Source of the DNA: Tachypleus tridentatus
Taxonomy: Eukaryota > Arthropoda > Merostomata > Xiphosura > Limulidae
Length of the DNA: 64,000 bases
Direction of reading: 5' to 3'
Assembly (NCBI RefSeq): GCF_004210375.1
Contig: NC_134825.1
Span: forward strand, 39,674,348-39,738,347
Shown in pieces: positions 46,056-57,330 of this stretch. The position numbers were made by a program, and so were the translations under genes. Each line of letters opens with the position of its first letter. Positions within the stretch are counted from its first letter, which is position 1. Below the pieces are notes generated by a model. The model did no database searches and was not told where the DNA came from. It saw only the letters and a program-made list of their open reading frames with translations.

Positions 46056-46260
46056 GAACAGTCTGTAGTATCTTAACAAATATATAATCTGTTTTAGTGT
46101 CCTAACAAATACAATATCTGTAATAGCATCTTGAAGAAAACTAGTATTGGTAATAACACTCTTAAGAAATATAGTATCCATATTAGCACTTTAACAAGCC
46201 TACTGTATGCATAACTATCTTAACAAATCTAGTACTTATATTAGTAATTAACATACCTGT
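46056..46260. repeat. degenerate ~35-bp tandem repeat
   Basis: ATCTTAACAAAT(A)TA.TATCTGTAATAGCA-type units recur about six times, immediately 3' of the minus-strand secreted-protein gene. Confidence 0.6.
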
Positions 46261-46387
46261 GATTATTAAACGATAAGCACATTAATACAACACCATTCTT
46301 AAAACACAATAGTGATTTATTGTATCTTCAGAAAAATGAACTTGAACAACAGTTATAAACTGTAGAGTCTCCCAGTAACTTACTGTA

Positions 46388-49216
46388 TTAATGGTGATAA
46401 CCAAAAGGATGAAAGCCGTAATGAAATCCACCAAACACGACAGGAAAGTTCCAGCGGTGAGGAATGTATTTGTGAAAGTATCGGTAGCTGTAAGGCCGTC
46501 TATAGTAGTGTCCACCATAGTGATGACCACCGTAATGGTAACCACCATAATAATGTCCAGCTGAATAATATCCTTGGTGGTAATGCTTACCATGATGATG
46601 TCCAATAGGGAAATGAGGCAATAAACTAGCCATGACTGTGACGGCCAGGAACAAGAGGAGGACAGCAAGCTGTTGGATGAAAATATAAAAAAACGAAACT
46701 TACAACGTGACTTCCTAAGTTTCTATAAACAAATAGTTGTGTAAATTAATTATTACGTTAGTGTTTCCTTTAATGTTGCTTTTAGAAACTTGAGTATCAT
46801 CAAAGTTTTTCATTTTCAAAATACATTGATTGGCTTGTTTACTTTTTTTATTGTGATAGATACTTCGTTGAAAATATAAGGTGTCTTAACACAGTTTTAC
46901 TGTTGTAAAGTAGAAAATAAACAGTTTGTCATTTCGAGCAAAGGGTTTACTGTTGTAATGGGTTAAGATATAACTTTTATACTTTATATCAACTTAAGTA
47001 TTTGAGATTACAACTCCTGAAAAGAGCATCATACACGTGGTAACTAAACAAACAAACAAACGCTTAAGATGTGTTCGTTATAGTGATATTTATTGTAACT
47101 AAAACTACACTTTGTTACTATTATTTGTGAAGATTTGTCTGTTATATGTATATTTATACACAGCTCTTTCCCTAGTGGTAGGTCTGTGGGCTAGTAATGC
47201 ACTCAGATAGCTCATTGTGTAAATTTGTGCTTTAACGATAAAATAGTATTTGAATATTGGAAGATTACATCATGAAATGTGTTAGAAACCTAATATCACT
47301 TTACGCTGTGCATGTGCTTATCTTCACACTCCTCACCTAATATCACTTTACGCTGTGCATGTGCTTATCTTCACACTCCTCACCTAATATCACTTTACGC
47401 TGTGCATGTGCTTGTCTTCACACTCCTCACCTAATATCACTTTACGCTGTGCATGTGCTTATCTTCACACTCCTCACCTAATATCACTTTACGCTGTGCA
47501 TGTGCTTGTCTTCACACTCCTCACCTAATATCACTTTACGCTGTGCATGTGCTTATCTTCACACTCCTCACCTAATATCACTTTACGCTGTGCGTGTGTG
47601 CTTATCTTCACACTCCTCACCTAATATCACTGTATGCTGTGCATGTGCTTATCTTCACACTCCTCACCTAATATCACTTTACGCTGTGCGTGTGTGCTTG
47701 TCTTCACACTCCTCACCTAATATCACTTTACGCTGTGCATGTGCTTATCTTCACACTCCTCACCTAATATCACTTTACGCTGTGCTGTGCATGTGCTTGT
47801 CTTCACACTCCTCACCTAATATCACTTTACGCTGTGCATGTGCTTATCTTCACACTCCTCACCTAATATCACTTTACGCTGTGCATGTGCTTATCTTCAC
47901 ACTCCTCACCTAATATCACTTTACGCTGTGCATGTGCTTGTCTTCACACTCCTCACCTAATATCACTTTACGCTGTGCATGTGCTTGTCTTCACACTCCT
48001 CACCTAATATCACTTTACGCTGTGCATGTGCTTATCTTCACACTCCTCACCTAATATCACTTTACGCTGTGCATGTGCTTGTCTTCACACTCCTCTACAG
48101 TTGTGGAGCAAACAGGAACAAACTTGACAGTCGGACCATGGGTGTCCTTATTCAAATAGTGTGACTTGCTTACTATAAAGTACCACAGGCATGGTGGGGT
48201 CTGGCAGTAGAGTTTGAGAGTCATAAATCTGATTCTGCTATTGAATATCCTGCTATTGGTGATCTCGGGATCCAGGGGGCGCCGTACCTTAAACTATTAA
48301 TTATGCTCCCGTTCATAAAACAGTGGCGCCATAATTAAGTTTACTTTCAGGTATGGCTTGCCACTGAGAAAATTGTAGAAATAACTAGAGTAAATGGAAG
48401 AGCTTGATCGATACGCTGGGGCCTCAGTGAATCATAAAGGGGTGCAGCTTTTAGTTCAAAAGCGGATCGCAGGAGTCTTATGCTAATAAAGCGTAAAGAT
48501 GAACCTGAGAATAAATACAACAGCTAAAAACTTGTCATTACACTCACAATAGGGCAATACGTCACAATTGTTTCGAGACGCATGTTTCAGTATAAATGAA
48601 AGCTCTAAAAGAGACACCTAAAGTATTTGCAGATACCTTTCTTAAGTGTTTCTCTTAACCCTTTAACTGCGGCTGCTTTGAAATGTGCGCAGAATTTTTG
48701 CGAACCAAACGCCGCATACGGCACACTAGCATTTAACTGCCCGTATCCTATACGACTAATCAGCAATTAATAGGTTAAATCGTCAGTAAACGATTTTGTA
48801 TTTGAAAAATCTCTATGTACGTAAACTGGAAAGTTTCTATTTTTTGAGGAATTCTAGATCCTGTTACAACGAGTTGCTTAAAGGGGGAGCTGGTTGTACA
48901 ATAATAATCTAGAATTTGAATAGTGTTTGAAACATTGTCGTAGATGAATAACAAGCTACTAATTATGTATTTTTCAACCTGTTTTTAATAATATTTTACC
49001 AATAATTCTTTCTGGAATTACAATATTTATTTGAAATGGTCTTAAATACTAGAGTAAACAGTATAATCAACAATTGATTTAGTACTTTGTCTTATGGACC
49101 CATTTCTCAGATTCGAAGTTATTAACCAAAATGCACTCTCATACCAGAGATCATAATAATGTTGTAAGATGTATATATGCGGAAAATAGACTAAGGTATC
49201 TTACCACAGCCTTCAT
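46388..49216 (-). CDS. small secreted Gly/His/Tyr-rich protein, cuticle-like
   Basis: Two coding exons on the minus strand: 49216-49205 (ATG AAG GCT GTG = MKAV, donor GTAAG) and 46669-46388 (acceptor CATCCAACAG, phase 0), predicting 97 aa. Residues 1 to about 19 (MKAVLAVLLLFLAVTVMAS) are a clear signal peptide. The mature protein is rich in His, Gly and Tyr (GHHHGKHYHQGYYSAG, then GGYHYGGHHYGGHYYRRPYSYRYFHKYIPHRW) and ends GFHPFGYHH. The RRPYSYRYFHKYIPH block matches KKPYSYSWFHKYVPH of the 17-kb protein, so the two are distant paralogues. An extracellular matrix or cuticle role is inferred from composition and export. A GTAAGT donor begins 5 bases after the stop, indicating a 3'UTR intron; an AATAAA also lies at 46316-46321. 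The 2.5-kb intron holds a decayed alternative exon 1 and a minisatellite. The open antisense-side frame at 46282-46668 is a shadow. Confidence 0.82.
46880..46981 (-). pseudogene. decayed duplicate promoter and exon 1
   Basis: The minus strand reads CAAC-AGTAAAACTGTGTTAAGACACC, against CAAC-ATGAAGGCTGTGGTAAGATACC of the functional exon at 49.2 kb: ATG has become AGT and the donor GGTAAG has become GTTAAG. The TATA box (TATAAAAG, 46974-46981) and its 80-bp spacing are preserved, with further flank identity. This is a broken copy of the first exon lying in the present intron. Confidence 0.75.
47165..47245 (+). mobile_element. SINE, family 2, internally deleted
   Basis: CCCTAGTGGTAGGTCTGTGGG and CAGATAGCTCATTGTGTAAATTTGTGC match the two ends of family 2. 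The middle is missing. Confidence 0.55.
47288..48096. repeat. 47-bp minisatellite, about 17 copies
   Basis: Unit CCTAATATCACTTTACGCTG + TGCATGTGCTTATC + TTCACACTCCTCA. Copies differ mainly at one A/G site (CTTATC or CTTGTC). Two copies have GCGTGTGTGC (+2 bp), one has a CTGTG duplication (+5 bp) and one has TGTATGC. It lies in the intron of the 46-49 kb gene. Plus-strand frames of 137 and 61 codons exist only because the unit carries no stop in the frames visited. Confidence 0.97.
48097..48655. other. GC-richer unexplained intronic stretch
   Basis: Base composition rises at 48180-48500. A short ATG frame at 48392 (MEELDRYAGASVNHKG, then QLLVQKRIAGVLC, stop) looks protein-like but has only 30 codons and I cannot place it. 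It may be part of an old mobile element. Confidence 0.35.
48656..48775. mobile_element. possible transposon end beginning TTAACCCTTTAACTGC
   Basis: TTAACCC followed by GC-rich AACTGCGGCTGC and later GCCGCATACGGCACAC resembles the TTAA-flanked CCC ends of piggyBac-like elements. No opposite end was found. Confidence 0.2.
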
Positions 49217-49287
49217 GTTGCTAAGCAGAAAATTAAAATATTTCAGCTACAGCGACAGGTTTACAGTTATTATGGATTAGAACATAA

Positions 49288-49295
49288 CTTTTATA
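49288..49295 (-). promoter_or_regulatory. TATA box of the 46-49 kb secreted-protein gene
   Basis: TATAAAAG on the minus strand, 79 bp upstream of the ATG at 49216, conserved in the decayed duplicate. Confidence 0.8.
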
Positions 49296-49714
49296 CTTTT
49301 AGTATGACCTTCCATTTTCGTTGCTAAACTTACAGTTCTCCTAAAGGACATCACAGAATACAAACGGTGATGTCATAACGCTCTTTAGCCAATTAGGTTT
49401 ATACGTTGACATATAAACCTTGATTTAGTTTCGGTTGTTTAGACATTATCAGGTTTACCTTCTCTGAAACAAATCTGGCCTAATTATTCGATCAGTCTAT
49501 CAGACATCACTTCAACAAGTGGAGGCCAAATTTACATTTCTTTTCTTCCCTTTTCATTACAATATTTTCATGTTATACGAGCTTTTAAATGAAAAGTAAT
49601 TTGGAAATAAGCCAGAGAAACATAGCATAACTCACATTTTCCATATTTAACTTATCTTGTTTGTATACTTCTAGATATCGTGAAGCAGCCATTGTTTCAC
49701 GGTCATATGTTGTT

Positions 49715-49900
49715 TGTCTTGTTGAATTTCGCGCAAAGCTGTCCCTAGTTTTGAAGAGGTAGATAAGAGGAACTGTAATTAGTTCACAACGTCCATTGCT
49801 AACTCTTGATTCACTCTAATCAAATACTGGGATTTGACCGTCACTCTTGTAACCCACCCAAAGTGTGGAGGGCGAATTTCACGGTAATGAGATCCAGGAA
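49715..49900 (-). mobile_element. SINE, family 1, old
   Basis: Reverse copy: TTGAATTTCGCGCAAAGCTG, CATTGCTAACTCTTGATTC, GGGATTTGACCGTCACTC. The head is eroded. Confidence 0.65.
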
Positions 49901-51099
49901 TATATTAGTGAGTACACGTGTGTGTTATTGTGTATATTTTCACCTAATTTATATAAGATTAGAAGTTATAAATTTGTCCTTTCAATAGTACAGAATTCAT
50001 TTTCAATATTATGGTAATAGATATGACTTACACGGATGGACTTCTAGTTGCACTTGACATTGGTGGAATGCACACATCAGTAATTGATTGTTTTTATACC
50101 AAAAAAAATTGTTAATTTTATCACTTATTTCACTCTTATATTAAATGTTAGGGGTATTTTTAATCCTTTGGCTGGAGTAAAAAGAAATTATTACTACATA
50201 GAATTAATTATATTTTGGCTATTAATCCAACAATTATCACGCAATAGCACGTGACATTTAAAATGTTGTCACACTCTAAGAATTTTAACCCCGGCTAAAG
50301 GAAGAAATAAAACTGCAAATAAAGTTGAATAGTAAGTTCACATATTTGGGCAGTATGCTGTTGAGTACTGAAATGTGTAGCATAACATTTGACTGAGTAC
50401 GATGTATACTTATAAAACTTAAATACCTTTAGACTCTTCTGCATACAGTTACGAGAAATTATATCGAAAACAAGACAGTAACTGAAACTGAAGTATTAGG
50501 AAAATTAAATGAGTGTAAACTTTATAGTTTCGAGACGCTTGAAAGGGCAACGAATGAAACTTTATTACACATGCACAACGTTTTGACAAGCTATGTCATT
50601 ATCAGTTATTTGTGGATTCATCGATATCAAGTCGAATGAGGATATTTTTTTCTACGTTTTTTATTTTTGAGTTACGTGCCCTTTTACGTATACTGACTTC
50701 TTATACTGGGTGGGGTTCCATGTTTTGAAAACTGAACGTATCGATCTCGTCATGAGTTTATTACGAGTCTACCTTGGTTCGTTAATTAATTATTAAATCC
50801 GGTTCTGTAACCTACTAACAAAGAACAAGCTCACTTGTTCTAACATAATAACCTTAGACCAGAATTGAACAACTATATGAAAAACTAACTTAAGTAACTG
50901 ACTATTGCATTGAAAAAAAAAAAAAAAACCTTAAAACACACTTTTCCCACAGTGCTCTTCGGTCTCTCATGTTCATATACTGAAGTAGTTGACCCCTTTA
51001 ACCATTAACAACTAAAGAAAAAAATTTAAAAAGGGAAATAAACGTAGGCGTAGCTAATATCAATTCTTTAAAAATCATTTCAAACAAGACAGTCGGGAG
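49901..51099. other. non-coding stretch
   Basis: No gene supported. A 34-codon frame at about 50011 is discussed under rejected items. An A-run lies near 50914-50929. Confidence 0.45.
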
Positions 51100-51160
51100 T
51101 GCGTGTGTGTGTTTTCTTTTAGCAAAACCACATCAGGCAATCTGCTGAGTCCACCGGACA
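51100..51160 (-). mobile_element. SINE, family 3, fragment
   Basis: TTAGCAAAACCACATCAGGC and AATCTGCTGAGTCCACCGG match the 3' half of family 3. Confidence 0.6.
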
Positions 51161-51685
51161 GTAGCGATGAAATTTGCGTCATCTCTACATAACTGATTGA
51201 TGTTAGCCATCCTTACTTTTACTTCCTTGTTTTACAGTTTTTCTTTACTTGTTTCTTTATTTGTTGTTATTGTTTTGTTAAATAGCCATAGAAAGGTTGT
51301 ATTTATAACGAGGTTCCAACTGTAATGTTTATTGTTTATCTATTATTGGCTGGTAGTTCTTGTTTAACCTTGTAAGTACCTAAAGCTTTTGTAAGAAACA
51401 CCAAACATTTGTAAAAAAAAACAACTATTTTCAAGGGTAAATGATAACATCTCTTGTGCTAGAATTATGATTTTTAAGTTACTACTAGTTAATTATATTT
51501 ATAAAAGTGGATACACAGTTTGAAACTATGTCACCTGTGGGAAAATGGTTGACACCATTGTTTTGGTTTTACGTTATCATGTAATAACAAGAAACGGAAG
51601 AACAAGAAATTCAAACTTTTTCCTATAATATTTAGAGACATTTACAGAACTTGTAAGTCAGTCATTATATGGATATTGTTATGAA
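51161..51685. other. non-coding stretch
   Basis: Nothing supported. Confidence 0.5.
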
Positions 51686-51932
51686 AGGATTATTTGTTTG
51701 TTTTTGAATTTCCCGCAAAGCTATACTAGTTCAGCAGTGAGAGATTAGAAGGAAGACAACTAATTATTACCTCCCACCGCCATCTCTTGAACTACTATTT
51801 TACCAACTAATTGTGGAATTGACCGTCACATTAGAACGCCCCTATGGCTGAAAAGGCGAAAATGTTTAGTGTTAATGAGATTCGAACCAACGTCCCTCGG
51901 ATTAAGTGTCGAGTGCCTTAACCATGCCGTAT
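51686..51932 (-). mobile_element. SINE, family 1
   Basis: Reverse copy, TTATTTGTTTGTTTTTGAATTTC to GTGCCTTAACCATGCCG, with a deletion in the 3' body. Confidence 0.82.
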
Positions 51933-52239
51933 AGTAGCATAAAGTTCTTATGCCCTATTGAGGAGATATTCAAATACCATTTCAATGAACAATTGGAGAC
52001 ATTTCTGCATAAGCAGTGCTGCCGCCTGCCTGATAATTAATTTGTATACAGCCAAATAGAATATCAGTTCATAATTATTATAGGTTTGGTAAAAATGATC
52101 CAGTTTCATATTTTAACAATATTTTCATTTGAGAAGACAGTTAAAAAGTACATCGTGCTGATTGGTTGTCATTTTATTTAACAAAATAAACTAAAAGGCT
52201 GACAGATTATTGAAAAAGCCATAATAGTCATTATTCTAT

Positions 52240-52368
52240 ACTCTCCCACTGGCACAGCAGTGAGTATACAGAATAACAACTCTAGAAACGGGGTTTGATA
52301 CCCTTGGTTTAAATACAATAGATAACCCGTTGTGTAGCTTTATACTTAAACTATAGACAAGCAAACAG
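52240..52368 (+). mobile_element. SINE, family 2
   Basis: CTCCCACTGGCACAGCAGTG, CAACTCTAGAAACGGGG, TTTGATACCC, CCCGTTGTGTAGCTTTATAC. Confidence 0.7.
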
Positions 52369-52414
52369 TTTTCTGATTTTTTTTTGTAACGGACAATAGA
52401 AAAAGAAAGGTTTT

Positions 52415-52505
52415 TATTTGATTGGTTTAGCGTAAAGCTATACAGTAGGGTGTCTGTGCTATGCTTATCGAAGGGAATCGAACCCTGAATTTTAACGTTG
52501 TATAA
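52415..52505 (-). mobile_element. SINE, family 2 or 3, partial
   Basis: GTAAAGCTATACAGTAGGG, GTCTGTGCTATGCTTATCG and GGGAATCGAACCCTGAATTTTAACG in reverse orientation. Confidence 0.6.
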
Positions 52506-53750
52506 AGAATACGATTTTCATGTTTTTATTGACATCACTAACCTTAAACAATGGAGTGAGTGATTAAGCCTACTTAAGGTTAATAAGTGCTGCTTATTTG
52601 TTTTAGCGCAAAGCTTCACAATAAGTTATACGACGCTGTTCACTTCATTGTGTGTCCGTGAAGTTATTGTTGGATCAATGGACAATTTTTAATAAAGAGT
52701 ACATTGACAGTGTATGGATTTTAATTTCTCCAACTTGAAACACAATTTTTATTACTAATTTTGAACTATTACATAAACAAATAACAGTATATTTTTAATT
52801 GAAGTGTGAAACAAGATTCGTTTGTTAGCATTTTTCTGATATTTTATATAGATTTATATAGATTTCTGAACGAATAGCTAGGTATTTCCATTAATTTTTT
52901 CTTCTAGTGAACGTTAAATCAGAAGTTTAATTTTTATCATAAGATGTATGAGTGAGTTGAGCGTTATGAATTCATACCAAGTGTCCTTAAAGAAAAGAAA
53001 ACAAATTATTTGTTCTAAGAAACTATTCATTTTTTATTACACTCCAGCAGTTCATCAGCAGGCTTGATATTTTATAAAGATAAATTTCAGAGTTCGATCT
53101 TGAGATAGACACTGCTCAGATGGTGTGGTGTTGTGCTTAAATCTTTCTTAATATTTTTAATTTGAAATACTCATATAACTTATATTTACTGTTGGGCAAC
53201 AAATATTATTAATATTTGAATTACACGTGTCTGAAGACAAATCGGTGACATTACAATAACATCACTATTGTTTTAAGTATCTGGTGAATGTTTCAGTATT
53301 GTGACTGAGAAACCGTCCAGGTCTAGACTCCACACAGATTTATCAAGATGACTGGCTTGGCTCCAGCTTCCTCTCTTTTTTTTTCTCGTGAATACGAACA
53401 CGTCAATCAAACGGTAGTGACTTATTTTTATAAAGACGCTTTAATATCTTCCTGGCCTGCATATTTGTGTGTAAAAAAATTATGCCTTTTAGCATTGCTC
53501 TATATCGAGTCTATTATTAGTTCATAGTTTATAACGTTTCAATCTGTAGTTCTTGGACCTTTAGTAACAGGAAGTTTGAGAAAACTATCTTTCAGTCCTA
53601 ACTTTCATATATTTTATGCATTCACACGTATATCGAACTGTGAAAGCACTTTCGTCTAAGAAACCTCACGGAAAAGAATAGCTTTGGTAGGACATTAATA
53701 ACTTTGTACAATTAGTGTCTAAGGAGAATGTGTAGTTACACCAAGGATGG
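52506..53750. other. non-coding stretch with a SINE family 2 remnant
   Basis: No gene recognised. An eroded family 2 copy is possible at about 53035-53150 (ACACTCCAGCAGTTCATCAG, AGAGTTCGATCTTGAG). Confidence 0.4.
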
Positions 53751-54030
53751 TCCGGCATGGCCAGGTGGTTAAGGCGCTCGACTCGTAACCTGAGGGTCGC
53801 AGGTTCAAATTCCCATCCTACTAAACATGCTCGCCTTTACAGTTGTGGAGGCATTATAATGTGATGGGCAATTCCATTATTCACTGGGAAAAGAGTAGCC
53901 CAAGAGTTGGCGGTGGGTGGTGATGACTAGCTACCTTATTTCTAGTCTTGCAATGCTAAATTAAGGACGGCTAGCGCAGATAGCCCTCGAGTAGCTTTGC
54001 ACGAAATTCAAAAACAAAGAAACATAAACC
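53751..54030 (+). mobile_element. SINE, family 1
   Basis: TCCGGCATGGCCAGG to AATTCAAAAACAAAGAAAC, full length. Confidence 0.9.
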
Positions 54031-54296
54031 AGGTATAGAGATCACGTAACACCCAGCACGAAACAGTTACACCTAACAGAACAATACCACGTTGATGTCA
54101 TTTGTGTGTTGTGAGTGACAATGTTTCTAACTGCCTGTATGAAGCTCTATGTGATTATTTCATATTTAAAAAAAAATAAACCAACTAACCTGTACTTCAT
54201 TAAAACTAGTTATTTACGTCTTATATAAGGTAATAACTTGCAGCTGATAGAATGTAGTCATTGTATTAAAACATCTAACACAAGTTATTATTTTTT

Positions 54297-54545
54297 GTGT
54301 TTTACAATTTTTGTGAAAAGCTACACTACATGTTATCTGCGCATAGTATATGTACTTCAGCAAAAAAACAACTAGTCAATATCACCCACCGCCAACTTTG
54401 TGGTAATCTTGTACGAAAGAAGAACAGAATTTGTCTCTTTCCCTTTTCGCGTTCCCATAGTCTCCAGTGCGGAGTGCGTTTTTCTGTCAAGTGAATGCGA
54501 GTAAGGAACCCTAAGATTCACAGTCTGAACAACTGACCACACTTA
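54297..54545 (-). mobile_element. SINE, family 1, old
   Basis: Reverse copy recognised by GTGAAAAGCTACACTACATG, AATATCACCCACCGCCAAC and GATTCACAGTCTGAAC. The open frame here is incidental. Confidence 0.6.
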
Positions 54546-55884
54546 ACTAAGCTAATAAGATAATTTGGTACACATTCGTTTGTCGAAGACAAGGCGATAT
54601 TTCAGATTTTATTGAATGTAATTATTTTTGCAGCACTTATATGATTAAAATACATCATGTGATTTGGTCCTCAATCTCCACGTGACATCAATGGATCCCA
54701 AGGAAAAATTTCTTTTAACTTCGAAACAAGATTATTCTCAGTAATGCTAGTCGTAACTTTTTAGAGACGATAGAGAACTAGATATCTGTTTTTCTATTTT
54801 TGTATACTGTTTTTAATTTTTAGATGAGCAACATAAGGTTCCTAGTAAGTCAGTTAAGGAGACTTCAAGTGTGACTACCCTCATTCAGTACTTATGAATC
54901 ACACCTAAAGTATCCTGAGACGGTTTGATTAAAAGTTAGATATTATTGATAAACAGTATGATATGTACATCGTCACGAAGATTAGGCCTATGAAACTTAT
55001 CTTAAGTTAAACATGAACTCAGTCAAGGAGAAAGAAACGAGATTATGTTCTCGATATTTTGTTTCATTTGTCTTCTTTTTACAAAATTTTTGTAAACTTT
55101 TAATTCAACGAATTTTCTAAGCCAAATCTAAGACAAATAGAATTACCCATTAATCAGTGACAGTTATGTTCAATGAATTTAAATATATTCGACAATATTA
55201 GTTTGTTACTTTTTATAATGTTTAAAACTGGTAAATATATTCATTTTTCAACAGTATATTTCATACATCTAACAGCACAACATAAAATTTCTCTGGAATG
55301 TTCCAAATATTTCCAATAGTTGTTTTTCGTCAAGTAATTTATACCACTTTGTGAAATCAAATAAAACATAAAGCTTATAAACATCAGTGTTTTGTAATAT
55401 TGTAAGACTAGACACATAACTTTCATTTGAAAGATTTTTTTTATTATTTAGACATATTTATTACACAAAGAAAAAAGAAAAGTCTCTTAACCATTTCACC
55501 ACGAAAGCTGGTTCCCCATGAAGCTGCTTTTTGCGGAATAAACCTAAAAAATACGAGAATGTAAAGTATATAAGCTCACCTTTGTCCCAGTTAATACACA
55601 AAAACTCATCTTTAACTTATAGTTCAGTAAGTTCGTTTTAATTTATATTTACTTTCTTATCTTATAAAGTATATTTTAAGACTAATATAAAATGACTCAA
55701 GGTACAACTTATTCACATTTTTATATACTTCTTTCTGAAGATGTAAGGATAATTTAATTTAGTTAATTATTTCTAAGAAATTAATTTTAATATTTTGAGA
55801 CAAGATACAGCCTATAGCTCGTTTTTGTTTTCCATTTTATAAATTATTTTCTTAAGTCCGGCACTTAAATCACTTGTATTAGTT
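54546..55884. other. non-coding stretch
   Basis: No gene supported. Confidence 0.5.
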
Positions 55885-55995
55885 TGTTTGATTCTTTCAA
55901 GTTAAGCACAAAGCTACACAATGTGTTATCTGTGCTTTGCCCACCTCGGGTATCAAAACCCAGTTTCTAGCGACGTAAGTTCACTGAGGTCAGCT
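55885..55995 (-). mobile_element. SINE, family 2
   Basis: Reverse copy: TTAAGCACAAAGCTACACAATG, TGCCCACCTCGGGTATC, AAAACCCAGTTTCTAGCG. Confidence 0.75.
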
Positions 55996-56343
55996 ATATT
56001 TGTTAATAGTTTCTAACTGCTGTAAACCACACTAAAAGCTAATATAATAATCTAAAAGGTATCATGATATTATTTATGAAACACTTTGATTCTAATTTTG
56101 TGAATCCAATAATGTTTGGTTACAAACCTTCTTAAGCTCAATACTTAAGAAGTTTAGATAAGTAGTTTACTCATAAATCGTAGTTCTATTCTTATATCAT
56201 TGAGAAATTATTTTATAAGAGTTTGTAGAGTCAGTTAAAGGCATTGAATTTCATACTAAAATCGAACCTGTACTTTATTATTTACCTTGATAAGTGAAGA
56301 AATCCTTATTTAGGATAAGTTTTCGAAAATATTTAGAACTTAC
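55996..56343. other. non-coding; 3' region of the minus-strand gene
   Basis: Contains the GTAAGT donor at 56343-56338 (minus strand) that would start a 3'UTR intron; the terminal exon was not located with confidence. Confidence 0.45.
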
Positions 56344-56354
56344 GTTATTAGGTT

Positions 56355-57254
56355 TTAGAGTGATTGGTAGTATCGGTAACCAAAAAGTCCATTGAGAGGA
56401 ATTCTAAAGTTTTCACCATAGCCTCCGGTACCAAAGTCATAACCACGTAAACCAGGATATCCACCGAATCCAAAATATCTTGGATAGCCGTACCCAAAAG
56501 GACCGTAGTTGAAGATGCTTGGAATGGGATAACCATGAATAAAAGGATGTTGCACACCATAGCCGAAGCCATATCCTGGTTGAATACCATGAAATAATTG
56601 TCCATAGCCACCGTATTGTGTCTGAAGTCCGACGTGGTGGGTATGAGTTGTTGTTATGGCAACAAGGAAGAGCAACAAAGTGCCACACTGTATTGATAAA
56701 AATAGGAGTCGTTTTGGTAAATTTGGTTTTGAAATTCAAATTTTGCTTAATGTTTTATGAATGGTTCAACAACTAAAGTTATTTAGTTTTGAAAACTTAA
56801 ATAAGATAACGTATATAACGCAAAAATCAATAATTTCACATATTTAATATCGTTTAATTTTGAAGATTTTTGGTTTAAAAGTTCCTATAAAACTAACCTA
56901 GCAGTTATGGATATCAGATATGATATTTTCTTTGTAGAAAGTGGAAAATAAAGGATTACCAAAAGATATATTACAAGAAACGTCTGAGAGACAAGTTGTA
57001 CAACTGTATAACTCTAGCTATATTAAACCCATAAATGAAGCTAACATTTAATCTACAACAACAATAACATTTCTCAGGGAATCAGAATACAACACAATTT
57101 ATATGCAATGAATGGAAGTAGGAAATAAAACCCATTTTGAGATCAAAAGATACAAAAGCTGGAAAGATTCAGTTACAGCACACAACATTTATAAACGATT
57201 AATACGAAGTAACTATTCAATAAAATAAACCAAATATCATACCAGAGCTTTCAT
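56355..57254 (-). CDS. small secreted Gly/Tyr/Phe-rich protein, cuticle-like
   Basis: Two minus-strand coding exons: 57254-57243 (ATG AAA GCT CTG = MKAL, donor GTATG) and 56687-56355 (acceptor TATCAATACAG, phase 0), predicting 114 aa. Residues 1 to about 20 (MKALCGTLLLFLVAITTTHT) form a signal peptide. The mature part is Gly/Tyr/Phe/Pro-rich with no acidic or basic domains: GLQTQYGGYGQLFHGIQPGYG, then PFIHGYPIPSIFNYGPFGYGYPRYFGFGGYPG and a FGYRYYQSL end. Such GY-rich exported proteins are typical of arthropod cuticle or secreted fibres; the exact role is unknown. It shares gene architecture, not clear sequence, with the 17- and 46-kb genes. A GTAAGT donor 11 bases after the stop suggests a 3'UTR intron. 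Alternate frames over the same interval are shadows of this low-complexity exon. Confidence 0.82.
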
Positions 57255-57321
57255 GATTGGTTGATAGAAGTGTTCGTTTCAAGCAGCAAAACCTTTATGG
57301 AGAAAGAGATGAGGGCTGTTT

Positions 57322-57330
57322 CCTTTTATA
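57322..57330 (-). promoter_or_regulatory. TATA box of the 57-kb secreted-protein gene
   Basis: TATAAAAGG on the minus strand, 76 bp upstream of the ATG at 57254. Confidence 0.8.

Noticed and set aside
46282-46668. 128-codon minus frame overlapping the 46-kb gene
   Set aside because: Alternate frame of the same exon; it lacks the signal peptide and the paralogous PYSYRYFHKY block.
47500-48164. Long plus-strand ORFs of repeated LSSHSSPNIT-type residues
   Set aside because: They are translation of a stop-free 47-bp minisatellite; the unit length is not a multiple of three and no coding context exists.
48340-48352. Retroviral primer-binding site (GTGGCGCC)
   Set aside because: Only seven bases match and no LTRs, polypurine tract or pol frame are nearby.
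50011-50115. 34-codon frame with LLVALDIGGMHTS, like a sugar-kinase phosphate loop
   Set aside because: Too short, no splice or upstream support, and surrounded by AT-rich non-coding DNA; chance resemblance.
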